From Paralithodes platypus (taxonomy: Eukaryota; Arthropoda; Malacostraca; Decapoda; Lithodidae), in contig CM064523.1 of assembly GCA_032716605.1 (NCBI GenBank), positions 39,708,026-39,772,025 on the forward strand: DNA of 64,000 nucleotides, read 5' to 3'. The stretch's first letter is position 1. Each line of letters starts with the position of its first letter. Position numbers and translations under genes: made by a program. The notes under the pieces are model-generated. The model was not told the DNA's origin. It worked only from the letters and a program-made list of their open reading frames with translations, and did not search any database. This document shows, piece by piece, positions 31,320 through 43,065 of the stretch.

Positions 31320-31691
31320 GGGGGGTGACCTGTTTTTGTTCTGTCCTTTTCTATCTTTCTCTGGCTTGTATCCATTTGGCCCCATTCAGCCTACTGTTTT
31401 AAGACGTTTATCCCCATCCAGGTGTCAATTTTTTACTGGTGAGCGGTAGCGAGCCAGTATATTTTTAATTTGTGTTTGACCGCAGGCTAAATTTATACAT
31501 TTTCGATAGAAAAATTTCTCCGGCAAAGCCGGATTTCTTCATATAATGCTGGCTCGGTATCGCTCGCCAGGAAGAAATCGACACCTAGATGGGGATAAAC
31601 ATCTTATAATAGTTGGCTGAATGGAGCTGAATGGATACAAGCCAGAGAAAGAGAGAAAAGGACAGAAATAACAAAAAGCAGGTCACCCCAC
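31320..31691. mobile_element. Palindromic MITE (372 bp), second copy
   Basis: Same family as 20421-20787. The two halves pair over most of their length, from GGGGGTGACCTG outward to the CTTGTATCCATT and TTCTCCGG blocks. The right flank is TTAA (31692-31695), the left TTCA (31316-31319). Confidence 0.85.
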
Positions 31692-31695
31692 TTAA

Positions 31696-32430
31696 CCCCC
31701 TGAGTGCCAGGTCCGTATATATACGGACTAGGGTCTTGTCACGCCCAGTGCCAGGTCCGTATATATACGGACTCGCCTAAAAAAAATTGTAGCAGCGAAA
31801 CGACTGCACCTATGTCTTTCATATTTCTACCACATGTACCTTACCCTTCTGGCTTCTTGCCATCACCAACACAACCCCCTCCCCCCACCCACTCGCTGAC
31901 TATAGGTCGCCTCACAAGGGAAAAAAAGGAAAATCTGTGGCGGCGAAACGACTGCACCAATCGGTTTCATATTTGTGTGACAAGTCCCTTACCCTTCTGC
32001 CTTCCCCCCACCACACCCCCAACCGCCTCCCACCATCCACTTCCAGCGTATCCGTACGAAGAAAAGGAAAAAAAGGAAAATCCGTGGTGGCGAAACTACC
32101 TCACCAATCGGCTTAATATTTGTAACACGAGTCAATTACGCTTCTACCTTCCCCCCACCATTCCCCAAACCACCCTCCCACCACCCTCCTACCTATACGT
32201 TCCGATACCATAAAAGTCGATGATTTACTATGAACATTTCAGCTACATTTGGGACCATCGGGGACCTGATTTCTGGCGAAAATGGACAAGGGGAGTGGGT
32301 TTTTTACCATTATCCTTCCTTTCTCATCCAACTTGATAGATTTAGCCAACAAAAAAAAAAGAAAAGAAAAAAATCGTCTGGCACTGGCAGATGCATAGGG
32401 TCAATAATTGTCTGGCACTCTGCGGGTGAA
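31696..32430. mobile_element. TTAA-flanked element (735 bp) adjacent to the palindromic MITE
   Basis: TTAA lies at 31692-31695 and 32431-32434. The ends carry GAGTGCCAG in inverted orientation (31701-31709 and 32409-32423). The left part contains two copies of AGTGCCAGGTCCGTATATAT followed by ACGGACT (31703-31729 and 31749-31774), each internally palindromic. The middle has three diverged copies of a module containing GCGAAACGACTGCACC / TTTCATATTT / TTACCCTTCTGCC. The long plus-strand frames (31704-32213 and the first part of 32230-32814) are these repeats and not genes. Confidence 0.75.
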
Positions 32431-32434
32431 TTAA

Positions 32435-33189
32435 GGCACCTATATACTGATCTCTCTACTATATCAAAATGGGGCAGAGAAAACCTTGTTACATTCAATG
32501 TTTCCAAAACTCAATTTCTCCAACTGTCTACTCGTAGTCCCCTTCCTGAAAACTATGACTTACTCTTCAACAACATACAAATTAACCCTTCATCTTCTCT
32601 TAATATTGTCGGTGTCTCTTTTCTTCTGTACTCTCTTGGAAAGATCATATTACCACTCTCTCTAAAACAGCTTCCCAGATGCTGGGTGTGCTCAACCGCC
32701 TCCAGGGGTTCTTTACCCTTGTGCAGCTCCTTGCTCTGTACAGGGGCACAGTGCGTCCATATATTGAGTATTGTTCACACGTGTACGGAAGATGCTCTCA
32801 CACAGCACTTCTAAACAAAGTAGAAAAGAAAGCCTTCCGTCTCATTAACTCACGTCCACTCACCAATTCTTAGCAGTCTCTCTCTCTCTTCGCCGCAATG
32901 TTGCATCTCTCATTATTTTACCTTTGTTACAATAATCAGCGTTCCTCAGAGCTCTTTCAGTGTATACCACCCCATCTTCGTAGAGCACATAGCACTTGTT
33001 TTGCAACACAATCCCACCCCTACTCTGTGCAACTCTCCAACCAAAGAGTGAAACGATATTCTCTATCTTTCTTCTATTCAAGAACTGAGCTCTGGAACTC
33101 TCTCCCAGAATTAATTGTTCCTTCATCCTCTGACTTAAATTGCTTCAAACTCTGTGGGTCTAGGCATATTGGCTCGAACGTCCCTTGAT
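32435..33189 (+). pseudogene. Jockey-like LINE, RT thumb and C-terminal region
   Basis: After the MITEs, the frame reads HLYTDLSTISKWGRENLVTF, NVSKTQFLQLSTRSPLPENY, SSLNIVGVSF, then in a second frame MLGVLNRLQGFFTLVQLLAL, RPYIEYCSHVYG, HTALLNKVEKKAFRLINSRP and, in a third, CIPPHLRRAHSTCFATQSHP, NSLPELIVPSSSDLNCF to the end GSNVP. Two frameshifts separate these. The match to 3110-3640 and 22466-22907 is strong. The 3' UTR follows to about 33250. Confidence 0.85.
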
Positions 33190-33250
33190 TACGGCCTTGT
33201 CACTCTTTCAACTCTCTTTCTTTTGTCTCCCTCATTCACATAGCCCCCCC

Positions 33251-33477
<227 letters not shown>

Positions 33478-33756
33478 TTATGTTTGTACTTTTGTTCATT
33501 AATCTTTAGTATAGTAAATCAATAATTACATCACAATTCGTTTGTGAAATGCACTGTATTGGCGATATTTTGGTCTTATGAGTACAAATTCGGCTAATGT
33601 ATCATTAGTTTACAAGTATTCTTAATATAATTCTAGTAATTGCAATAATAGTTCCGTACTATATAATGTAATAATTCTTGGACATATATATGCGTGTGTA
33701 GTTTTCAATACTAATTAGCCTGTTCTTATTCTTCTTTTGTCTTTGATGAGTTGTTG

Positions 33757-34950
33757 GAATAAGTAAAATAACCGGATTAATGAAGACCCCTAACAAACAA
33801 GAAAAGGAAGAACCCAGAAGAAAGGGAAGCCAAAACAAAGCAGCAACGGAATCCGGACCACCAGAGAAAATGCAACAGAAGAGAGGAAGAAGGAGGTACT
33901 AAAACAAACACCATATCCACCAAAGCAGAAACTACAAATATTAAATTCCGGATACCTAAATTGTCTCACCTCATCAACAAGGAAGAAGGAGATAAACGGA
34001 TCAGACCAGACCTACACGCCAAGAAAGAAAATACCGCTCCAACACAGAAAGATAACCAATGAGTAAAACCATGTGTACTCGAGAAACAACAAAACAAAAT
34101 CTACACGCATCATCAAACCATAAAATTCCCTAACACCGCCAGTAACACCAGACGAGACGCCAGAATTGCCACCATCACCCCGGAAATACCAACAACACCA
34201 GGCAAGACCATCACCAACATATCACAACACCACAAGGCGCCAAGAAAGAAGATAATATTTAGCCAAGGACAGAAGGACCAACAACAGCATAAGAATAGAA
34301 ACCACTTACGCCCCTCTTCCATCCAGAAGCCGACTCACATGCCTGCGAACTTATGAGGGATACTCCTAATCCCCCTAGATCCGCCCCTACTGGACTTTTG
34401 ACCTTCTAATCCCGCACACCTGCCCTGGGACATCTCAGCTAAAGTCGTCACTACTCCGACGAAACCTGAACAAGACAAGCAATTCCACAAATATTGACTC
34501 TGCCTAAATTCTCACCTGTGCAAAGGTACCTCAATAAGTTAGAGTCCACACATATTGACTCTGCCCAATTCCCACCTGTGCGAAGGTGTCTAGATATTTT
34601 AGAGTTCAATACGAATCATGTAATTAAGTTATTGTTGATTCTTGTGGGACGTTGTGCAGTCATTATTTGTGAGTAAACTCAGAGGTAAATTACAGCTAAT
34701 TAATTCCTGATATCATTGCAGATCCTCATTCGTGCTCAAAAAGTGTATATATATGTTTTGTAACCATTTATCCATGAATATTGATTCATATTGTTTAGTC
34801 TAAGAGTAAGATAATAAATACTGTTCCCAAAATATACTCAGTGTTATATGTATCCTTTATTTCTTCTATGCCCATGTTGTTGTATGATTTTGCATTCTCC
34901 AGTTGAGAGAACCTACCAAATCCAAACACCTGGTAAAAGCCCTGGTATTA
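33757..34950 (+). repeat. 5' LTR
   Basis: Matches 41205-41928 over its first 720 bases and the reverse complement of 44548-45047 over the rest. It contains two copies of a 50-base module (TATTGACTCTGCC ... CACCTGTGC at 34491 and 34552). A GGTAAAA(G/A)CCCT block marks the end. The following TGGCGGCAGACGGTGG at 34954-34969 is placed where a primer-binding site should be; I could not assign the tRNA. The limits are uncertain by about 5 bases. Confidence 0.8.
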
Positions 34951-35045
34951 CGTTGGCGGCAGACGGTGGTTCTTAATTCGGGAAGAAAAAGAAATTTCAG
35001 CACACAAAAGTAGAAGATATAGAGCATTATATAACACTAGTCAAC

Positions 35046-35750
35046 ATGGCAGTAAATCGCTCCCATATTCCCATTCCAAAGTACGATGGAGACATATACG
35101 ATACAGAAGTTTATCTGGAGATGGTTAAGCCAGTACTTGACCTGGCCTACAGCCACGACCATGAGAAAATCGCCGTACTGCTAACGCACTTAGGAAAAGC
35201 CGTTTCCTTAGTAGCCCAGGTAACCCCTACACTTACCTGGGACCAATTCCGGTCCATTGTGATCAACGCCATCCGGCCATCATTGGGCTCGATCATCGCC
35301 CAAACAAAAATCAAATAAATCAAATACGAATGAGATCTTGACGTCACCCTGGCCACCATTAGCCAACATGTCAAATCCGCCTACCCATCACATACCCTGG
35401 AGCAACAGAAGCAACACACCTTACATCATCTCCTCAAAGTGCTATCAAATTTTGTTAAGGAACATTTTACCATTCACGATCCGACAGGATTCCAAAAAGA
35501 CGTCCTAATTATTAGGAAACTCCTAGCCGGCCGCCCCAAGACACTCACTTTAGCGGCCATAACAACACCCGCAACCAAACAACCGACAAAGGAACTCTCA
35601 AACCTACAACCCCAGACAAATTCCGAGTTAACCTCAGCCTTACCACGCCAGCAGTCCCCAACAATTCCGGCCAAACCAACACAAAACTCAACCAAAACGG
35701 ATATTCCCATTCTCCTAAACGACTGGACGCTTTCACCAACGATCCACTAG
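35046..35750 (+). pseudogene. Gypsy gag (capsid) remnant
   Basis: The frame starts at the ATG at 35046 and reads IPIPKYDGDIYDTEVYLEMV, then HEKIAVLLTHLGKAVSLVAQ and WDQFRSIVINAIRPSLGSII, a helical pattern of the kind found in gag capsid domains. Two in-frame stops follow (TAA at 35316-35318 and TGA at 35331-35333), after which the same frame goes on with DVTLATISQHVKSAYPSHTL and FVKEHFTIHDPTGFQKDVLI and a Gln/Thr/Pro-rich tail to 35750. No CCHC zinc knuckle was seen. The gag protein would form the particle around the element RNA. The start codon choice is the first ATG after the leader. Confidence 0.7.
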
Positions 35751-35999
35751 AGATCACCCAATAATAACCATCAACCCTTATGATTTCCGAGCGGGCAACT
35801 CTACCTGCCCCCTTCACAACATCCGAGATCAAGCCAAAATTAAAATCAATATCCCTCGCGTCTCAGCGGCCGAAGAGGAATCTCAACACTTAGAAGAAGA
35901 AGAGATAGAAGAGTAATATGAGACCGAAGAGATAGTCCAGATTGCAGAAACAGAGGAGGAAATCCTGGAGGACTCCTAAGAGAACCCCCAGGGTTTTTA

Positions 36000-36396
36000 A
36001 AACCTCCCCCGCCCATCATGGCTTCGCCGGGGGAACCTGCACTCGACAAACCACCACCAATCTATCACCTCGCAAAAATCTGAGGCATTCTAGTGAGAAT
36101 TCTCATTGATACAGGCGCAGCCCGGTCGTGTCTGATCAACTCTTTTTTTGTCAAACATAAGAAGAAGTTAGGGAATCTAAAAACTGCCACCACCAACCTC
36201 ATCAGTGCCGGAGATACCCCCCTACTCATCAGGGGAGAAACGGCGCCACTGCATGTCACCACCTCTTAACCTAACGCCACCTGCCATCACCCTTTTGTCG
36301 TGTTTCACTCTGACTGTCAGCAATACGAAGGATATATGGGTTTGGATCTGCTCCAGCTTCAAGCACAGCTGGACTGCGGCAGACAGCTCCTAACCT
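36000..36396 (+). pseudogene. Gypsy aspartic protease domain
   Basis: The frame around 36085-36390 shows ILVRILIDTGAARSCLINSF, with the active-site triplet Asp-Thr-Gly at 36108-36116, then LISAGDTPLLIRGETAPLHV (flap region), and YMGLDLLQLQAQLDCGRQLL, the usual (I/L)LGxDxL end of retroviral-type proteases. A stop lies between the flap and the last block. The domain would cut the gag-pol polyprotein. Upstream, 35760-36000 is a degraded linker containing Glu-rich codons. Confidence 0.8.
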
Positions 36397-37119
36397 TTAA
36401 AAAAAAAAAAAAAAAAAAAAAACGGAAGAAAGGAAAAGCTCCTTCCCCGAAGAGCTCACTAAAAACAAACCCCTACCTTCTCCAAGGGTAATAGGAAGAC
36501 CAAAAATATCCCAACTAGAGAAAAGAAACATCCCTAACACCTGCTCTACCCTCACACTAAAAAGAAATATCACCTCCCACTCAACGCTGCCGAAACAAAA
36601 AATTGCCAAACCTTCCCCTGACCCGGAGACTACAATGCAGCTGAACAACCTACCCAACATACTGCTCGCCCCCGCCATTCCCCTTTCCACCCTATTAAAT
36701 TCAACCCTGTCTTCCCACCCATCTAAATTAAACATTCCCACCAAACAATCCACCTCATAGTAAAACCAAAAATATATCTCCTCAACCCACCATCATCAGT
36801 CCCGCCGTAATAAATCAACGCAGATCCATCCCCCACAAACACCAACAATGGGTGCACCTACACCCCCCTCCCCAAACCAACATGATTATTACCCCGAAAC
36901 AAACCATCACCTGTATGGAACGTTGCCGGATTCAACCCGCCTTACTATCCTCCCGCCATAACAATGTATTAATTGCCAACATCTCTGAAGAAGTTTTAAC
37001 ACTCCCTAAAGGCCTTATCATTGGGGACTTAGAAACCTTTGACGACACTGACCCCACCCCGATCACAACCACCTCCCCCATCATACTTCCCACCCTCCAA
37101 AACCACGCTGCAAAAACAT
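36397..37119 (+). other. Linker between protease and RT, with poly-A tract
   Basis: Starts with a run of about 25 adenines (36398-36422). The remainder is readable pol linker in several frames, including LIIGDLETFDD at about 37011-37045. No domain is recognised here. Confidence 0.5.
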
Positions 37120-38126
37120 CAAATGCACCAAGTATTACAAGAGTTCGCCGACGTGTACGCTCAAACCCCCACCGAAATAGGAAAATCACACATGAAGGAA
37201 CACCTCATCCATACCACGGGGCCGCCCATACGTCAACCCTCCCGCAGGAAGAACCCGCTGCAATGACAAGAAGAGGACCAACAGGTTCAAGAAATGTTGG
37301 ATGAAGGCATAGCCACGCCATCCGTCAGCCCCTGGTCATCCCCCGTAGTCCTGGTGAAGAGGAAAGACGGGTCCACCTGGTTTTGCGTGGATTACCGACG
37401 CCTAAACGACGCAACGATAAAGGAGGCCACGCCATTACCCCGCAGTGACGACTCATTGGATTCCCTCCACGGCTCAATATGGTTCACCATCCTCGACCTC
37501 CAGGCCGGATACTGGCAAGTTCCGATCAAATCCGAACACCAGCAAAAAACAGCCTTTTCCACCAGTGGGGTACATCTCTACGAATTCAACGTCCTGCCTT
37601 TTGGCCTTTGTAATGGTCCTGCCACATTTTCCCACCTGATGGAAGCCATACTAAAAGGGCTAACGTGGGAACCTGCCTCGCATACCTCGACGACGTCATC
37701 GTATATGCAAAAACTTGGCCCGAGCACATCCAACGGCTCCGGCAAGTGCTACAACGCATCAGGCAGGCGGGTTTAAAACTCAAACCCTCAAAGTGCGAGA
37801 TAGCCCGAAAGACAGTAGACTTCTTAGGACACGTAATATCCGAGAAAGGTATCTCCCCAGACCCGCGGAAATTATCAGCAATAGCCGCCCAACAGCCCCC
37901 TACTACAGTTAAAGGAGTGCGATATTTCCTAGGTCTGGCTACCTACTACAGACATTTTGTACCAAACTTCGCCATGATAGCCAAACCCTTCCACGAACTC
38001 ACCCACAAAGACACCGAATTTGTGTGGACAACCGTGAGAGACGAAGCTTTCAATACCCTAAAAAACAAATTAGTGAACGCCCCTACCGTAGCATTCCCCG
38101 ATTATGGACAACCCTTCAGGTTATAA
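37120..38126 (+). pseudogene. Gypsy reverse transcriptase
   Basis: Blocks: HQVLQEFADVYAQTPTEIG, then in the next frame MLDEGIATPSVSPWSSPVVL and VKRKDGSTWFCVDYRRLND (motif 1), FTILDLQAGYWQVPI (palm, catalytic Asp), NVLPFGLCNGPATFSHLME, a frameshift near 37670, then CLAYLDDVIVYAKT (YLDD at 37683-37694, both Asp intact), SKCEIARKTVDFLGHVISEK, GIS, VKGVRYFLGLATYYRHFVPN and PFHELTHKD. This is the typical Ty3/Gypsy series. One frameshift and a stop before the RNase H are the only clear breaks, and the catalytic motifs survive. Confidence 0.9.
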
Positions 38127-38500
38127 ACAGACGTTTTCCCTCTACGCCATAGGTGCGGTCCTCGCCCAAATTCAAGATGGAAAAGAGCACATCATAGCCT
38201 GTGCCAGCTCCACCCTGAATCAAGCCCAACAAAATCACGCTGCCACTAATAGAGAATGCCTCGGCGTCATTTGGGTCTTAAATCATTTTCGTTCTTTCCT
38301 CATTGGCACCAAGGTCGATATCATCACGGGCCACCAATCCCTGCAATGGCTCAGTTGATCAGAGACGAATTCCGCCCTCCTAGTAAGATGGCGAGAAACA
38401 CTCGAGAGGAATACAAATTTGGAATTCACTACCGACCAGGCAAACTACACACTAATGCCGACGCCCTCTCCCGCCTACCCATACCAGACGTCCGCACTTT
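38127..38500 (+). pseudogene. Gypsy RNase H domain
   Basis: After a stop at 38124-38126 an adjacent TDV holds the first Asp of the domain, and a frameshift leads to FSLYAIGAVLAQIQDGKEHI, NQAQQNHAATNRECLGVIWV (catalytic Glu), LNHFRSFLIGTKVDII, TGHQSLQWLS (TDHxSLxWL in the family; Asp replaced by Gly), a stop, then EEYKFGIHYRPGKLHTNADA and LSRLP. The last block is the usual HxxGxxNxxADALSR ending. The domain would remove RNA from the hybrid. Confidence 0.85.
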
Positions 38501-38639
38501 AGCAGCCCTAACCCAATCCTCCCCTACAACTCTGCAGAAACAAACGACACATGCAAAACCAGAACCTACCTTACTACAAGCCTGGCAGAAGAAAATAAAG
38601 CCCAAGTGGATCCAAAAGGACATCTTTTACTACTTCCAT

Positions 38640-39670
38640 CAGGTTGGTGACCAATTGTATACCGAGTCAGGACACATCGCCGTCGACCCCCACACCGCCC
38701 AAGACCTTATGATAATCATCCAAGAGGGCAACGGAATACATTTTGGGCCAAACAAAAATGCTAAAAACATTCCAGCAAATTTACTGGACCACTAACCCCT
38801 CAGCCATTGCGAAACAAGTCACAGAAGCCTGTAAACCCTGTACCTTAGGAATAGATAGAGGAAAAACCCCTGGACCAGCCAGGAAAATTTCAGCCAACAA
38901 ACCGTGGCAGACACTCTCCCTCGACGTGATGGGCCCATTCCCCACAAGTAACGGAAAAATATTTATCGTCACGTTCGTGGGCGTGTACTCCAGATTCATG
39001 ATAGCCTGCCCAATAAAAGATCATACTGCCCTCACAGTAGCAGAAGTACTCGCCACTGAAATTTTACCAAACTTCGGCCTACCCATTACCCTACTATCAG
39101 ACAACGCCCTCGAGTTCTCAGGTCACGTATGGACAGCTTTCGCAAAAAAATTTGGAATCAAGATCACCCACTCATCACCATATTGGCCCCAAGGCAACGC
39201 CATATGCGAACGCAGCCACCGAACCATCAACAATCAGTTGCGAACTCGCCTCATCGCCCTGAACACCACTGGCTGGCCCGCCCAAATTATAATGATCCAG
39301 TGGGGAATAAACTCCTGCCCCCGAGAGGACGGTATCACCCCCCACGAATCCCTGTACGGCGTCGCCCCCTACTACTCCCATTGCACCATCTTGCTCAAGC
39401 ACCCACATTTCAAACCGACCTCGACCCCTTACAACACCTAAAGAACACCCTACACACCGCACAAGTATGTCAAGACATACAACGCGACAACACCAACCCC
39501 TACGCCATAGGTGACACCGTATTGGTAGCCAAATTGCCCGTAGTAAACCAGCTAGGTCCCCGCTACGTAGGACCCTATAAGGTGTTGAAAGTCCCTAATC
39601 CTTACCAAATTATCATAGACTACCACGGAGAGACTAAGACATACCGAAATCGCTTCATAAGGATCTACCG
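38640..39670 (+). pseudogene. Gypsy integrase with GPY/F module
   Basis: The zinc-binding part is partly visible (HFGPNKNAKNIPANLLDH in one frame, CKPCTLGIDRGK in the next). The core has the first Asp in LSLDVMGPFP (38933-38935), the second in LLSDNALEF (39100-39102) and the Glu in ICERSHRTINN (39208-39210), giving the full D,D-35-E set. GITPHESLYGVAPYY closes the core. In the frame starting upstream of 39480, DTVLVAKLPVVNQLGPRYVG, PYKVLKV and YRNRFIRIYRH form a GPY/F module. Frameshifts at about 38770 and 39440 separate these. The enzyme would insert the DNA copy. Confidence 0.9.
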
Positions 39671-40894
39671 TCATTCGATTATTGATGGGGACAGCAACCA
39701 ACAACCTCCTATGGCACCTCAACAACATAGCGAAACTTCACCAACTACTTCCCAAACCTACCACCATCAAACCCACCAAAACTGCAACAGTTCCCACAAA
39801 TCCAGAAGTACCTCACACCAATCAAAGTTCCCCACCCCCAACCTCACCACCTCCAACTTCACCCTCCCCGCACTCAACGCCCTCCACCCACCAAACCAAA
39901 ACAACAAGGAAAAAGCACAGTCAGTCAAACCTCATTTCACTACCTACTACAAGCTACGTCTCCGCCCCCACCTTCCTCCCCAACCTCGTCTTATAAGAAA
40001 AAAAAATCACACAACCAAACCCCTTCCAGCACAAGGCACCCCAGACAGACCCACCACAAACCCACACCAAACGACATTCAACATCCCCCCACACTTTCTC
40101 ACCACCTTCACAAAAAAGAAAACACCCAACCTCCTCATCCACCCCATCCCCACGAACCTCCCCCCCAAGTCACCAACCTCAACCAAATCCACCGCCTCTT
40201 CCTCTCCCCCTCACATCCTACCCCAACCTCTTCCCCACCACCATCCACCCAACCCTATCCCCCCCAAACCGACCTTCCACCTCAACAAGCCCCCAAACAT
40301 CACCCTCAACCCCTCATACCAACCAACCAAGCCAAATTTCAAACCCCCCACCACTTCTCGCCTAGCTACCCCCACGCTCTCATCCTACCCATCTACCGTA
40401 CCTTCTCCGACCCGAAACATTCCACAGAAATCATCCATTTCCAAACAAATCACCCAACAACCCACTCTCATAACTCAACCTATCACCCCCAACACTTGAC
40501 CTCAAACCCCACTATCACCAAAGTCCTCGACATCCTCCACACCAGCAACATTCCGTCACCCAGCCCCTCCATTCGAACAAGATCAGGCCGTTTATCAAAA
40601 CCCCTGGCCCGATTTTCCTCAATTTTTTTTACACACACCTTACAAAGCCCTCACCAACCCAGACCACACCATCACAAACACATAACTAACACGCATGCAC
40701 CATCAACGCTCCGAATCTCGTCAGGACAAAACAGAAAATCAGCCTTCCCGCATCCAATTTTTGACAGCTTAGTAATCTCAGTACTTTTGCGTCCGCACGG
40801 ATCAATAAAACCCCTCAGATCACTGACCGGGTCACCAGTTGTCCTCACACCACCACCAGCGCAACAACCACCACCTCTGCCCACCTTCACGTGA
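39671..40894 (+). CDS. Pro/Thr/Asn/His-rich C-terminal extension of Gypsy pol
   Basis: The frame that holds the GPY/F module stays open to 40499, giving about 270 more residues dominated by Pro, Thr, Asn, His and Ser with hardly any hydrophobic cluster. A second frame, 40496-40894, overlaps it by four bases and continues with a similar composition. No transmembrane segment or env-like motif is seen, so an envelope role is not supported. The strand is very C-rich and G-poor over 1.2 kb, which by itself lowers the chance of stops (TGA, TAG), so the openness is weak evidence for selection. Confidence 0.4.
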
Positions 40895-41204
40895 ACCAGC
40901 TCACCAGTACCATGAATACCTCCACGACCTTCATCACTAAGGTGGACCACCAATGGACCAATGGACCACCAATCAGGAACCAAGCTTCAAGATACGGTAC
41001 ATTGACGAAACACAGACAGAAGCAATAATAGCAGAAAAACCCTCGTACCCAACGGTCTCAACAAGCCCCCAGCATGTTCCAGACCAACGATTGATAGACT
41101 GGTGGACCTACTGTATCTCAACACCCTACCGATTTTCACCCGCCACGGGAACACATTTAGTTTCCGGCTGGAGTGACGGGGTCGTGCCTATCATTCCGAA
41201 GAGG
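40895..41204 (+). other. Gypsy 3' region before the LTR
   Basis: A short frame (40953-41216) with WWTYCISTPYRFSPATGTHL shows no known domain. The purine-rich GAAGAGGGAAA at 41198-41208 is the likely polypurine tract next to the LTR. Confidence 0.5.
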
Positions 41205-41928
41205 GAAATAAAATAACCGAATTAACGAAGACCCCCACCAACAAGAAAAGGAAGAACCCGGAAGAAAGGGAAGCCAAAACAAAGCAGCAACGGAATCTGG
41301 ACCACCAGACAAAATGCAACAGAAGAGAGGAAGAAGGAGGAACTAAAACAAACACCATAACCACCAAAACAGAAACTACAAATATTAAATTCCGGATACC
41401 TATATTGCTCCACCTCGTCAACAAGGAAGAAGGAGAGAAACATATCAGACCAGACCTACACGCCAAGAAAGAAAATACCGCTCCAACAAAAGAAAGATAA
41501 CGAAAGAGTAAAACCATGTGTACCCGAGAAACAACAAAACAAAATTTACACGCATCATCAAACCATTAAATTCCCTAACACCGCCAGTAACACCAGACGA
41601 GACGCCATAATTGCCATCATCACCCCGGAAATACCAACAACACCAGGCAAGACCATCACCAACATATCACAACACCACAAGGCGCCAAGAAAGAAGATAA
41701 TATTTAGCCAAGGACAGAAGGACCAACAACAGCAAACGAAGAGAAACCACTTACGCCCTTCTTCCATCCAGAAGCCGACTCACCTGCCTGCGAACTTCTG
41801 AGGGGTGCTCTTAATCCTCCTAGATCTGCTCCTACTGGACTTATGACTTTCTGACCCCCGCACACCTGCCCTGGGACATAGCTAAAGTCATCACTACTCC
41901 GACGAAACCTGAACAAGGCAAGCAATTC
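41205..41928 (+). repeat. 3' LTR, first half
   Basis: Matches 33757-34478 closely and stops abruptly at AGCAATTC (41921-41928), where the 5' LTR continues with CACAAATATTG. The remaining half is found inverted at 44548-45047. Confidence 0.85.
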
Positions 41929-42879
41929 TAGGGCTTCATGATCTGGCATGTCAGTAATCTAGCCCTATAATTACCCTCCCATTCAAAAGAAGATTGAAAC
42001 CATAGAAAATATCTCTTAAGGTCTGAGGAGTTCTTTTCCCTATTATCGTGGATTCACGATAGTTAGTGGTATAACATAATTTTTCTATGTATCATACCCT
42101 ATATACAGTATGTAACAGTACAGTATCTACAGTTTGTAAGCTTGACAGTAAGTATGTAAGCTTAATAAGTTAAATAAGGTCTAGTATACGAAAGTATAGT
42201 ATTTACGAGTCTTTAGGAATGCATATATGACGATTATCATATAGCCATGTCGTAATATTAAAAATGTGGTACAATAGTTACCACTAGACATTCGCTACAG
42301 ACTTAGCAGTATCCGCTAGAATAGTAGCACAGGCGATGATGTGTCTAGCGAGACGCCGCCGCGTCAGAGCTCCTTTGTCCATCATCGAGGCAACACTACC
42401 TCCACTCTTAAGTTCGCCGCAACCCTCGTTCCGGCTTTCATCCAGCTCTCATCATATAACTTCATCCAACTGACAGACAGACTGACAAGCTAAGCCATAT
42501 TATCATGATTTAAATCTCTTCAATATTATTTAACCTAGGCCTATTCCCTTTTTTGTTAAGGTGCGCCCTCGTGGTCCCTTCGATGTTACTCAGTTACTTG
42601 TTCGTCAAGGGGAATCCACGCAATGCGAGCTAAGCTCATTATTATCGCGCCTCCTTAAATGGGAATGTATTGCGTGAAATGCATGTTAAGTGTTTTATGT
42701 ACTGTTGGAATGGCTGTGGATGTGTGTGTAGTCTGTATTTAGCCAATTGGCGACATCGGAAACAGAGGCTTAGGGTGGATCTGTATGGTACCATTCTCAC
42801 TATAGACGGTACCGTCTCGCCCGAAGGCTTAGGTAGCCATCAGCTTAGGTGAACCATATGATACCCATCTCTCTTGTAC

Positions 42880-43065
42880 CATTTTTGCCAACCCCAGAGG
42901 GGACGTCACAACGTCGTCCACTTATTCCAGGTACCTATTTACAGCTAGGTGAACGGAGGCTAACACATGAAAGGAGACAAGCCCAATTTGTCTCCGCCCG
43001 GCCGGGGATTGAACCCCCGACCCCTCGTGTGTGAGACGAGAGCTCTACCTACTAGGCTACGGGCT
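42880..43065 (-). mobile_element. tRNA-derived SINE
   Basis: On the minus strand the head (43065-42996) resembles a tRNA: GCCCGTAGCCTAGTAGG holds an A-box-like promoter, an anticodon-like stem CTCGT/ACGAG encloses a loop with CAC (Val-like), and GGGGGTTCAATCCCC is the T-stem with its B box. The body following contains GGAGACAAATTGGGCTTGTC and AGCTGTAAATAGGTACCTGG. A free-standing tRNA is unlikely because the acceptor stem pairing is imperfect and the body follows directly. Confidence 0.75.

Larger units (their letters stand above)
29600..33250 (+). mobile_element. Longest jockey-like LINE copy, with three insertions
   Basis: Contains the C-terminal part of the endonuclease domain, the RT and the C-terminal region in order, plus the family 3' UTR. 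Insertions: a small retroposed piece (30108-30219) and two adjacent TTAA MITEs (31320-31691, 31696-32430). The 3' end runs into a (TA)n tract. Confidence 0.8.
33757..41928 (+). mobile_element. Ty3/Gypsy LTR retrotransposon
   Basis: The order is 5' LTR (33757-34950), gag, aspartic protease, RT, RNase H, DDE integrase, a Pro/Thr-rich tail and the first half of the 3' LTR (41205-41928). The missing second half of the 3' LTR is found in inverse orientation at 44548-45047. Gag and pol carry stops and frameshifts, so the copy is inactive. LTR similarity by eye is high (roughly 90 percent or better over 700 bases), which suggests a fairly recent insertion compared with the Maverick. Confidence 0.85.

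Noticed and set aside
31704..32213. Plus-strand ORF of 169 codons
   Set aside because: It lies wholly in the TTAA element 31696-32430 and reads through three diverged tandem modules; no domain.
39671..40894. Envelope gene of an errantivirus-like element
   Set aside because: No signal peptide, transmembrane segment or cleavage-site-like motif; composition is low-complexity Pro/Thr/His/Asn.
42996..43065. tRNA-Val-like gene
   Set aside because: The acceptor stem is imperfect and a SINE body follows directly, so it is a SINE head.
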